Source: Collinsella sp. 4_8_47FAA (GTDB lineage: Bacteria > Actinomycetota > Coriobacteriia > Coriobacteriales > Coriobacteriaceae). From it: a stretch of DNA of 37,015 nucleotides. The notes under the pieces are model-generated. The model did no database searches and was not told the DNA's origin. It was given only the letters and a program-made list of their open reading frames with translations. A program made the position numbers and the translations under genes. The stretch covers positions 82,329 through 119,343 of the forward strand of contig NZ_KN214134.1 of NCBI RefSeq assembly GCF_000763055.1. Reading direction: 5' to 3'. Positions within the stretch are counted from its first letter, which is position 1; each line of letters starts with the position of its first letter. This document shows, piece after piece, positions 23,583-30,815 of the stretch.

Positions 23583-25325
23583 ATGGCGAACGACAGCAAG
23601 ACATGGCGGTGCGGAAAGTATGAGCTCAGCTTTGACCGTCCGCGCATCATGGGCGTCCTCAACGTGACGCCCGATTCGTTTAGCGACGGCGGGGAGCACT
23701 TCGACCCCGATGCCGCCATCGAGTACGGCCTGGCGATGCTCGATGCCGGCGCCGACATCATCGACGTGGGCGGTGAGTCCACGCGCCCTGGTTTTACCCC
23801 GGTCAACCCCGACGAGGAAGCTCGCCGCGTGCTGCCCGTGGTGCGCGCGCTGGCCAAGGAGGGCGCCATTGTCTCGATCGACACGCGTCATGTGGCGGTT
23901 GCCAAGGCGGCCGTGCGCTGCGGCGCCTCGATCGTCAACGACGTGACGGGCTTCACCGATCCCAAGATGGTCGAGTTTGTTAAGACGAGTACCTGCGGCG
24001 TCATCGTGATGCATGCCGGCGAGGTCGCCGCGCCCACCCGCACGCACGCAACGGTGCAGCTCGATACCTCGGCAGCGGCGTTTGTTGCCGAGAAGGCGCG
24101 CGAGGCGGCTGCCGAGGCCGCGCGTGAGGCCGAGAAGCCGGCTCGCCGCCGTCGCGGCAAGCTGCTGGGCGATCCTAAGCCGGAGGCCAAGCTTCCGGGC
24201 GGCGTGGTGCAGCCCTCGTTGCCGTTTGGCAAACCGGAGCCCACGTCCGAGCCTGCAAGCGAGCAGGAGACGCCGGCCGCCGAGCAGGCTGCTGCCGCCG
24301 AGACCGTCGCGCCCGCGCCCGAGGCCGCGCCCGCAGCCACCGAGGCCGCATCGGAGTCCAATGACCGTCTGGCCGCCATGATGCGCCGCAGCGCCCGCCG
24401 CGAGGAAGCCTACGTGCCCACCTCGCAGCTCCGCCGCTTCACCCTGCCCGATTCGGCGCCCATCATGCGCCGCGTCATGGGCTTTCTGTCCGACCAGGCC
24501 CGCACACTCATCCATGCCGGCGTGTCGCGCGACCGCATCTGCATCGATCCTGGCCCGGGCTTTGGTAAGTCGGCTAACGAGGACATCGTCATCCAGCGCG
24601 AGACTGCCAAGATGGCGTCACTGGGCTATCCGCTCATGTGCGCCGTGTCGCGCAAGCGCTTTGTGGGCGCCGTCTCGGGCGTGACCGAGGCCGCCGAGCG
24701 CGATGCCGCTACGTTTGGCGTGTGCCTGGGCGCCATCCAGGCCGGTGCCAACATCGTGCGCGTGCACGACGCCGCGGGTTTTGCGCAGTTCCTGAACGGC
24801 TACTGGGCGGTTGCCAAGCCGCAGCCGCGCCGCGCGTTTGTGGCCGTGGGCTCCAACCTGGGGCATCGCTGCGACAACATTCGCGCCGCACGCGAGATGA
24901 TCGCCGAGATTCCACTCACCTGCGTGTCCAACTCCTCCAAGATCTACGAGAGCGAGCCTGCCTACGAGACGCGCCAGGACGCGTTTGCCAACGCCGTCAT
25001 CGAGATCAAGACCGAGCTGGCGCCGTTGGTGCTGCTCGACGAGCTTATGAAGATCGAGGCTGAGCTGGGGCGCGACCGCTCCAAAAAGGCCAAGGCCAAC
25101 GGCCCGCGCACCATCGACCTGGACCTGCTGTGGATGGACGGCGAGACCCACGGCGGCAAAAAGCTGCGCCTGCCGCATCCGCTGATCGGCGAGCGCGATT
25201 TTGTGCTGGTGCCGCTCGAGGACTTGATGCACGATCCGGCGCGGTTCTTCCGCTACAACGGCGTCGAGGTCAAGGAGCCCGAGGACCGCGTGGGCCATAT
25301 CGTGGGCGAATTGGGGCGTATGTAG
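23583..25325 (+). CDS. folP-folK: Fused dihydropteroate synthase - HPPK with a large insert
   Basis: The 580-residue protein carries two folate enzymes. The DHPS domain (about 17-410) has MGVLNVTPDSFSDGG, DVGGESTRPG, IVSIDTR, IVNDVTG, IDPGPGFGKS and the C-terminal AVSRKRFVG. The HPPK domain (about 417-578) has VAVGSNLGHR, SKIYESEPAYET, ELGRDRSKKAKANGPRTIDL with the catalytic DLDLL region, and LPHPLIGERDFVLVPL. Between VMHAGEV and IMRRVMGFLSDQ the DHPS core carries about 140 extra residues, rich in Ala, Glu, Pro and Arg, that are absent from ordinary DHPS. AGGAGG directly abuts ATG 23577, so ATG 23583 (6 nt away) is the better start. The biotin-ligase-like gene begins right after the stop. Confidence 0.93.
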   Translation: MANDSKTWRCGKYELSFDRPRIMGVLNVTPDSFSDGGEHFDPDAAIEYGLAMLDAGADIIDVGGESTRPGFTPVNPDEEARRVLPVVRALAKEGAIVSIDTRHVAVAKAAVRCGASIVNDVTGFTDPKMVEFVKTSTCGVIVMHAGEVAAPTRTHATVQLDTSAAAFVAEKAREAAAEAAREAEKPARRRRGKLLGDPKPEAKLPGGVVQPSLPFGKPEPTSEPASEQETPAAEQAAAAETVAPAPEAAPAATEAASESNDRLAAMMRRSARREEAYVPTSQLRRFTLPDSAPIMRRVMGFLSDQARTLIHAGVSRDRICIDPGPGFGKSANEDIVIQRETAKMASLGYPLMCAVSRKRFVGAVSGVTEAAERDAATFGVCLGAIQAGANIVRVHDAAGFAQFLNGYWAVAKPQPRRAFVAVGSNLGHRCDNIRAAREMIAEIPLTCVSNSSKIYESEPAYETRQDAFANAVIEIKTELAPLVLLDELMKIEAELGRDRSKKAKANGPRTIDLDLLWMDGETHGGKKLRLPHPLIGERDFVLVPLEDLMHDPARFFRYNGVEVKEPEDRVGHIVGELGRM

Positions 25326-26027
25326 ATGATCGAGATGAATGCTGTTGTTGCCGGTACCGAGCTTGACGCCGCGCGCGACGCGGGCCGCGAGGGTGCGTCC
25401 GCGGGCTGGTGCGCTTGGAGCGCGGGCGATGCTTCGCTGACGTTTTCGCTGGTCGTGCGTCCGGATGTGAATATGCACGCCTTCCACGGCCTGCCGTTTG
25501 TGGCCGCAATGGGTATGATGGACGCGCTCGCGGGCACGGCCGCAACGCCGGGCCTGGGGCTTGCCGGCAAAGTGGGCATCCAGTGGCCGAGTGACATCGT
25601 GTGCGGCGCGCCCGCGTTTGAGACGTCGCTCGCGCGCGTCGCCGTCAACGGCGGTGCCGGTGCTGCGGGCATGTTCGGTGCCGTGACGGTGGATATTGAG
25701 CGTTCGGCGTTGAGCGAGCTCGGTGTGGGTGTGGCTGACGAAGCGCTGGTCGAGGCGCTGGCCGCCGCCGTGTTGACCCGCGTGGACGCCTGGGCGGTTG
25801 TTGCCAACACGCCACAGGGTGCTGCCGGTCCGCTGGCCCCCGTGCTGGGCGAGTACTTCGACATGGTGCCGCTGCTCGGTCGCCAAGTTGCGGCGGTGTC
25901 GCCCAACGGCTTGCCGCTTGCGGTCGGTGTGTTTGCGGGCCTGGATATCTGGGGTCGTGCGACTATCAAGACCGATGCCGGCGAGCAGGAGTTTCCGCCC
26001 GAGGCCGTACGAATTCGCGGACTGTAA
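25326..26027 (+). CDS. Degenerate biotin protein ligase-like protein
   Basis: The 233-residue protein keeps the layout of the BPL/LplA catalytic domain: WCAWSAGDASLTFSLVVRP (strand after the biotin loop), a helix MGMMDALAG, and VGIQWPSDIV, equivalent to the KWPND motif of BirA. The GRGR-type biotin-loop signature is not visible and the catalytic Lys of KWPND is replaced (QWPSD). The GIGIN region is also missing. It starts on the base after the folP-folK stop, so the two are cotranscribed. coaX lies convergent on the other side; birA-coaX neighbourhood is common in bacteria and supports the assignment. Whether it biotinylates anything is doubtful. The 145-bp gap to coaX (26028-26172) shows nothing notable. 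Confidence 0.6.
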   Translation: MIEMNAVVAGTELDAARDAGREGASAGWCAWSAGDASLTFSLVVRPDVNMHAFHGLPFVAAMGMMDALAGTAATPGLGLAGKVGIQWPSDIVCGAPAFETSLARVAVNGGAGAAGMFGAVTVDIERSALSELGVGVADEALVEALAAAVLTRVDAWAVVANTPQGAAGPLAPVLGEYFDMVPLLGRQVAAVSPNGLPLAVGVFAGLDIWGRATIKTDAGEQEFPPEAVRIRGL

Positions 26028-26172
26028 CGCGTGGCGCCCGCGCTCAAAGATAACGATGACAACAAGACCCTTCTCGGCCTGTGCCGGGGAGGGTTTCGCC
26101 TGTCTGGGGAATGGGCTTGGCGAACGTTTGCGGGGACTGTGGCATCGGGCGTGCTTGACTTAAGCCCCTGCT

Positions 26173-26946
26173 CTATCCCAGCTCCTGCATGCGGCGGTAG
26201 ATTTCGCAGATGCCTTTGATGGTGAGTTGTCCGTCGACCACGTCGAAGGCATCGGTCGAATCGGCGACGATGCCGGCGAGACCGCCCGTGGCGATAACGG
26301 TGGCGTCCTCACGACCCAGCTCGCGCTTCATGCGTGTGACCAGGCCCTCGGCCATGGCGGCAGCGCCCACCACGGCGCCGACCTTGATGCATTCCTCGGT
26401 GTCACGGCCGATGGCGTGCTCGGGCGCCTCGAGCGGCACGCTGGCGAGCTTGGCGGCACGGGCAGCAAGCGCGTCCATGGAGATACGGATGCCCGGCGCA
26501 ATCGCTCCGCCAATGTAATAGCCGTCCTCATCAATGACGTCGATATTGGTTGCGGTGCCAAAGTCCACCACGATCGCCGGTGCGTCGTAGAAGGTCTCGG
26601 CAGCGACGGCGTTGGCGATGCGGTCGGCACCAACGGCCTGGGGGCGCGCCGCCCGCAGCTTGGTCACGGCGGCCGTCTGCGGCCCGATGACGATGGCGTC
26701 CGCGGCAATGCGGTCGGCCACGGCGTGCCACTCGCGCGAGAGCTGCGGCACCACGCCGGCAAAGGCGATCGCGTCGACCGCGCCGAGCGAGAGGTCGTAC
26801 ATCTTAAAGAAGCCCATCAGGCGCACGTGGATCTCGTCGGCGGTATAGGAGCGGTCGGTGGGCATACGCCACGACTGCACCAGCTCGTCTCCGTCAAACA
26901 GCCCCATGGCCGTCTGCGTGTTTCCCATATCGATAGCGAGCAGCAT
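26173..26946 (-). CDS. coaX: Type III pantothenate kinase
   Basis: The 257-residue enzyme phosphorylates pantothenate in the first step of CoA synthesis. Motifs are LLAIDMGNTQTAMGLFDGD (phosphate-binding), GADRIANAVAA, VVDFGTATNIDVID and a C-terminal ATGGLAG. The open frame is much longer, running back through the tRNA gene, but ATG 26946 has GGGAG 6 nt upstream and gives the standard family N terminus. It is convergent with the folP-folK/biotin-ligase-like operon. Confidence 0.94.
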   Translation of the reverse strand: MLLAIDMGNTQTAMGLFDGDELVQSWRMPTDRSYTADEIHVRLMGFFKMYDLSLGAVDAIAFAGVVPQLSREWHAVADRIAADAIVIGPQTAAVTKLRAARPQAVGADRIANAVAAETFYDAPAIVVDFGTATNIDVIDEDGYYIGGAIAPGIRISMDALAARAAKLASVPLEAPEHAIGRDTEECIKVGAVVGAAAMAEGLVTRMKRELGREDATVIATGGLAGIVADSTDAFDVVDGQLTIKGICEIYRRMQELG

Positions 26947-27082
26947 GTCTACTCCCGGTGTTGGCATAAAAGGACGCGCACCATTGTATACGTGCCGTCG
27001 ACGGCGCTCGGCTGCGATTCGTTTACGGTGATAGGGGCTGAGGGGTTTAAATATGAAGGAATTATGCTCTACGAGATTTTCC

Positions 27083-27111
27083 TTGCCGTTTACCGAACTC
27101 CCGCGTAATAT
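27083..27111 (+). promoter_or_regulatory. Promoter of the initiator tRNA
   Basis: TTGCCG (27083-27088), a 17-bp spacer and TAATAT (27106-27111) match the sigma-70 consensus closely. Start of transcription would be about 25 bp before the tRNA. Confidence 0.65.
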
Positions 27112-27142
27112 TCTTTCTTGCGCACATGAGGCGCCCAGACAT

Positions 27143-27219
27143 TGCGGGGTGGAGCAGTCTGGTAGCTCGCCGGGCTCATAACCCGGAGGTCGTAGGTTCA
27201 AATCCTGCCCCCGCGACCA
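27143..27219 (+). tRNA. Initiator tRNA-fMet (CAU)
   Basis: A 77-nt cloverleaf with encoded CCA. Acceptor stem TGCGGGG pairs with CCCCGCG, the D arm includes AGCAGTCTGGTAGCT, and the anticodon arm CCGGGCTCATAACCCGG has CAT in the loop and the three G-C pairs that mark initiators. The T arm is GTAGG TTCAAAT CCTGC. The first acceptor pair is U1-G72, a weak wobble. Initiators typically have a mismatch there, so this fits initiation although it differs from the C-A of E. coli. Confidence 0.95.
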
Positions 27220-27228
27220 AGAACTTGC

Positions 27229-27258
27229 AGCTCGTCGGCCTAGCCGGCGAGCTTTTTT
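27229..27258 (+). terminator. Terminator of the initiator tRNA
   Basis: AGCTCGTCGGC (27229-27239) pairs with GCCGGCGAGCT (27243-27253) with one G-U wobble, and TTTTT follows. It lies 9 bp beyond the tRNA end. Confidence 0.88.
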
Positions 27259-27307
27259 GTTATTTCGGGACCGTGTTTTCGGTCCAATTCTCGGTCTCTC
27301 AAACAAA

Positions 27308-27606
27308 ATCTCGGTCTGTAACATCTAGACCCGATTTGGGCGACTAGGTGTTACAGACCGAGATATACCGGTGGGTTGGGTCGTGTTTGTCTAAATCTGT
27401 AACACGAGGGACGGTTTTTGCCGAGTAACCGTTACAGATTGAGATTTTCTAGCAGGCGGGTTTGGTTTGTCTCGATCTGTAACAGATAGGGGCCAAAAGT
27501 GGGCCTAGCTGTTACAGATCTAGATTGTTGAGGATGGGCCGAGAGGAATGTCTCGATCTGTAACAGTAAGACCCGGTTTTGCCGCGTAACTGTTACAGAT
27601 TGAGAT
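27308..27606. repeat. Array C: four 57-bp inverted-repeat units
   Basis: Units are 27308-27364, 27389-27445, 27469-27525 and 27550-27606, with linkers of 24, 23 and 24 nt. Arm length (16) and spacer length (25) are the same in all. In the first unit the left arm reads ATCTCGGTCTGTAACA and the right arm TGTTACAGACCGAGAT. Relative to the consensus both arms changed, so pairing is kept. Spacers differ but are partly self-complementary, for example CTAG-CCC-GGG-CTAG in the first. The array fills the gap between the tRNA terminator and the flavoprotein gene; 27607-27759 shows nothing else beyond a ribosome binding site. Confidence 0.9.
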
Positions 27607-27759
27607 AAACCGGCGGGCAAACCGACGGGCCGCTCTGCCCCATCCACCTGCCGCCACCTGATATTCGCCGATTTCCGTTGTGCTGCTGTGCCTCCATGCC
27701 ATATCCTCTAGACAACTACGCGGCAACATCGCCGCCGCGCCTACAAGAGAGGAATGTCC

Positions 27760-29790
27760 ATGACCGCACCTGCATCCAAGCTGCTTCAGCCCATTACGGT
27801 TGGCCCCCTTGAGCTCAAAAACCGCATTATGTTCCCGCCGCTGACCACCGGCTACGAGGAGCGCGACGGTTCCATTGGCGAGCGCAGCCTGGCTTTTTAC
27901 GAGCGTCTGGCTCGTGGCGGCGTGAGCTACATCGTCATCGGCGACGTCGCTCCCGTCATGACCGCAAGCCCCACGCCCAAGCTGGCAACCGACGCCCAGA
28001 TCCCCACGTTTAAGGCGCTGGCCGACGCCGTCCACAAGCACGGCGCCAAGGTCGCGCTGCAGCTGTTCCACCCCGAGTACGATGTGCCCGGTGTCGGCCG
28101 CATGGTCATGGGATCCATGGCCGCCGCCAAGGCCGCGCAGGAGGCCAAGGCCGCCGGCGACGAGGAGACCTTTGCCGCCAAGATGGCCGAGTCCAACGAG
28201 ATCCGCAACCAGGCCTACGCCAAGCTGCATCACGACATGCAGCACTTTGTGAACGAGGCGAGCGTAGAGCAGCTCACCCAGATCAAGGAGGCCATCGCTG
28301 CCTCGGCCGCTCGCGCACAGCAGGCCGGGATCGACGCTATCGAGGTCCACGGCGACCGCCTGGTGGGTTCGCTGTGCTCGGCCATCCTCAACCAGCGCAC
28401 CGACGAGTACGGTGGTTCGTTCGAGAACCGCGTTCGCTACGCGCTGGAGGTCGTCGCCGCCATTAAGGAGGCCGCGCCGCAGCTGATGGTGGAGTACAAG
28501 CTCCCCGTGATCATGGAGAACCCCGACGGCACGCCGCGCGGCAAGGGTGGCCTGCAGCCCGACGAGGCCTGCGAGTTCGCCAAGCTGCTCGAGGGCGCGG
28601 GCATCGATATGATCCAGGTTGCACAGGCCAACCACACCGGCAACATGGGCGACACCATTCCACCCATGGGTGCCATGCCCTACAACTGGACGCTGCCGGT
28701 GGCCGAGCGCGTCAAGGCCCTGGTCTCTGTGCCGGTGGCAACCGTGGGCCGTGTTGTCTCGGTCGAGGCCGGCGAGAAGATCCTGGAGGATGGCTCGGCT
28801 GACATCATCGCCTATGGCCGCTCGCTCATGTGCGACCCCGACATTGCGCTGAAGGCCGCCACGGGTGAGCCCATCCGCGAGTGCCTCAACTGCAACAAGG
28901 GCTGCGTCGACGCGATTCAAAATCGCAAGTACATCTCGTGCGTGCTCAATGCCGAGAACGGCGACGAGGCGACCATCGCCATCAAGCCGGGCGAGGGCGA
29001 CAAGAAGATCGCCGTGGTGGGCGGCGGCATCGCCGGCCTGGAGGCCGCACGCGTGGCGGCCAAGCGCGGCTACGACGTGACCATCTACGAGGCGAGCGAT
29101 CATCTGGGCGGCCAGATTGTGCTGGCGGCTGCGCCTCCGCGCAAGGACGAGATCATGCGCTCGGTCGAGTACTACGAGAAGATTCTGCCTGGCCTGGGCG
29201 TGAAGGTTGAGCTCAGCCATGCCGCTACCGCTGAGGACCTCAACGCCGCCGACGCCGCGATTGTGGCTGTGGGCGCGCACGACGTGGTCATCCCCGTTCC
29301 GGGTGCCGACTCGGACAAGGTCGTTTCGAGCTGGGACGTGCTGGCCGGCAAGGTGGAGCTCAACGGCCGCGTCGCCGTCATTGGCGGTGGCCTGGTGGGC
29401 ACCGAGACTGCCGAGTATCTGCTGCAGCACGGCTGCGAGGTGGCGATTGTCGAGATGCTCGACAAGATTGCCGCGGGCGAGTCCGAGACCATTCTGCCGC
29501 TGATTATGAGCGACTTTGCCGTGCACAACGTAGAGCAGCATGTTAAGACCCGCCTGACCGCCATTACCGACGAGGGCGTGGAGGCTGTTCGCACCACCGA
29601 GGACGGTGCCGAGGAGCCGGTGAAGATCGCCTGCGATTACGTGGTGATGGCCGTGGGCTCCAAGGCCAACGCGTTTGACCTGGATGGCGTGACGGTGCCC
29701 GTGACCTGCGTGGGCGACTGCTCGGGTGAGCGCACCGCCGACATTGCGAGCGCCATCCGCACGGCGTATCACGTGGCCAACGAGCTGTAG
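27760..29790 (+). CDS. Old Yellow Enzyme family FMN/4Fe-4S/FAD oxidoreductase
   Basis: The 676-residue protein has the architecture of 2,4-dienoyl-CoA reductase, trimethylamine dehydrogenase and the bile-acid enzymes BaiCD/BaiH. The N-terminal FMN-binding TIM barrel (about 1-360) includes LELKNRIMFPPLTTGY, VALQLFHP, IEVHGDRLVGSLCS and QRTDEYGGSFENRVRYALE. The [4Fe-4S] ligands are Cys375, 378, 382 and 394 (C-x2-C-x3-C-x11-C). An FAD/NAD(P) dehydrogenase half follows (VVGGGIAGLEAARVA, VIGGGLVGTETAEYL, CVGDCS). HGDRLVGS replaces the usual HGAHGYL, marking a divergent clade. AGGA touches ATG 27754, so ATG 27760, 6 nt on, is preferred. Substrate is unknown; an activated C=C bond of a dietary, lipid or steroid compound is likely. 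It is monocistronic with its own terminator. Confidence 0.85.
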   Translation: MTAPASKLLQPITVGPLELKNRIMFPPLTTGYEERDGSIGERSLAFYERLARGGVSYIVIGDVAPVMTASPTPKLATDAQIPTFKALADAVHKHGAKVALQLFHPEYDVPGVGRMVMGSMAAAKAAQEAKAAGDEETFAAKMAESNEIRNQAYAKLHHDMQHFVNEASVEQLTQIKEAIAASAARAQQAGIDAIEVHGDRLVGSLCSAILNQRTDEYGGSFENRVRYALEVVAAIKEAAPQLMVEYKLPVIMENPDGTPRGKGGLQPDEACEFAKLLEGAGIDMIQVAQANHTGNMGDTIPPMGAMPYNWTLPVAERVKALVSVPVATVGRVVSVEAGEKILEDGSADIIAYGRSLMCDPDIALKAATGEPIRECLNCNKGCVDAIQNRKYISCVLNAENGDEATIAIKPGEGDKKIAVVGGGIAGLEAARVAAKRGYDVTIYEASDHLGGQIVLAAAPPRKDEIMRSVEYYEKILPGLGVKVELSHAATAEDLNAADAAIVAVGAHDVVIPVPGADSDKVVSSWDVLAGKVELNGRVAVIGGGLVGTETAEYLLQHGCEVAIVEMLDKIAAGESETILPLIMSDFAVHNVEQHVKTRLTAITDEGVEAVRTTEDGAEEPVKIACDYVVMAVGSKANAFDLDGVTVPVTCVGDCSGERTADIASAIRTAYHVANEL

Positions 29791-29865
29791 TTGAACATCG
29801 CGGCTAGGCGGGGCGGTAGCACGGATCCGTCTCGCCCGGCTGTGTCCCGTCGGGTGTCAACCGGT

Positions 29866-29901
29866 GCGGGGCCTGCAAGCGCAGCAGGTCCCGCCCTTTT
29901 T
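29866..29901 (+). terminator. Terminator of the Old Yellow Enzyme family gene
   Basis: GCGGGGCCTGC (29866-29876) pairs with GCAGGTCCCGC (29884-29894) with one G-U wobble, then CCTTTTT. Confidence 0.85.
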
Positions 29902-30230
29902 GTTTTGCTCCGGTGGATGGCAATGCGCGGTAATCATGAGGAGTGAGGACGTCTACTGCCTTGCAGATCACTCAAAAATATTGGGGGAGGGGTTAATAAC
30001 TATATCCTCTATACCAAAGGACATAAAGAGATGCCAATTTTGTTGACAAGCGAATGACGATTAGCTGCGAGTCAGCTACCAGCGTAAATAATCGATAAAG
30101 AAATGTCGTAATTTGGTGCCAAATGCCCAGATAACGCCGCGTCTATTTTAATTAACTGCTTTGAGCAAACAGTAAAATGTTACTATCTAACTTGCACGTA
30201 AGAAAGCAGATTAACGGCTAAGGCTAAGAA
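29902..30230. other. AT-rich intergenic region ahead of the HTH gene
   Basis: About 330 bp without a supportable gene. From about 29985 the base composition drops well below that of the core. It includes a TTGACA hexamer (30043-30048), an AGCTG/CAGCT inverted repeat (30063-30078) and a tandem GGCTAA repeat near 30218. It probably holds the promoter and perhaps operator sites of the next gene; no confident -10 box at 17 bp was found. Confidence 0.4.
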
Positions 30231-30635
30231 GTGGCAGGTATGTCGGAAGCAACTAGGACTCGCACGCATGCGCCCGAGGTTAGGCAGCGCGCCGTCGAGA
30301 TCCTCCAAGAGGGGGTCGGTCATCGCGCCCTCGCCGCGGAGCTTGGCATTCCCCAGGCCACGGCTCGTCAGTGGGCCCGCGCGTATGCCGTGGGCGGTGC
30401 CGACGCCGTTCTCAATGCCGGTTCGCATCATCACACCTATTCGTACGACGTAAAGCTCGCTGTGGTTAAGGACCGTCTGGAAAACGGCTTGACGGTTCGC
30501 GAGGCCATGATCAAGCACAAGATTCCCAGCGAGTCTTCGGTCAAGGCTTGGTGCCGTCAGTACCGCGAGAGCGGTGAGGCCGCACTGGTCGATAAGCCGC
30601 GCGGTCGCAAGCCGCGCGTTAAAAAGGCGGAATAG
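30231..30635 (+). CDS. Orphan double helix-turn-helix protein, IS3 OrfA-like
   Basis: The protein of about 134 residues has two tandem helix-turn-helix segments. One is near 15-50 (QRAVEILQEG, ALAAELGIPQATARQWARAY). The other is near 70-120 (YSYDVKLAVVKDRLENGLTV, IPSESSVKAWCRQYRESGEA), followed by a basic tail, GRKPRVKK. The second matches the DNA-binding N-terminal half of IS3-type transposases, but no OrfB or terminal inverted repeats are present. It may be a remnant, or a domesticated regulator. The start is GTG 30231 (AAGG 7 nt upstream) or ATG 30240. It has its own terminator, and its AT-rich upstream region points to an acquired unit. Confidence 0.65.
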   Translation: MAGMSEATRTRTHAPEVRQRAVEILQEGVGHRALAAELGIPQATARQWARAYAVGGADAVLNAGSHHHTYSYDVKLAVVKDRLENGLTVREAMIKHKIPSESSVKAWCRQYRESGEAALVDKPRGRKPRVKKAE

Positions 30636-30647
30636 CAAACGGGATGG

Positions 30648-30670
30648 TGCGCCCACGGGGGCGCATTTTT
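30648..30670 (+). terminator. Terminator of the HTH gene
   Basis: TGCGCCC (30648-30654) pairs with GGGCGCA (30659-30665) and TTTTT follows. Confidence 0.8.
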
Positions 30671-30760
30671 CTTGCCGCCCCTCTACTCCAATGCGGACAG
30701 GCCCTTGCCTCGTACGCCTAAAACTCCCCAGTTGACCGAAAACCTGCCGCCGCTGCTCCT

Positions 30761-30790
30761 CAATTGAGCTATAACGTTAAACAATTGCAG
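30761..30790 (+). promoter_or_regulatory. Candidate promoter/operator of the ech operon
   Basis: TATAAC (30770-30775) is a possible -10 box. It is flanked by two direct words, CAATTGAGC (30761-30769) and CAATTGCAGC (30782-30791), which straddle it and might bind a regulator. No good -35 lies at 17 bp, so confidence is low. Confidence 0.3.
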
Positions 30791-30815
30791 CGTTTTTGCA
30801 TGGGGGAGTGATGGT

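Noticed and set aside
27308-27606. CRISPR array, because of short repeats with similar-length spacers
   Set aside because: Repeats alternate in orientation, are only 16 nt long, spacers are partly self-complementary and one is shared between loci, and no cas genes are present.
27520-29772. Long minus-strand open frame (750 codons) opposite the Old Yellow Enzyme gene
   Set aside because: It is a mirror frame of a high-GC gene. The translation has no family motifs, while the plus strand encodes a complete flavoprotein.
29864-30046. Plus-strand 60-codon open frame after the Old Yellow Enzyme gene
   Set aside because: It begins inside the terminator stem, has no ribosome binding site and no recognisable content.
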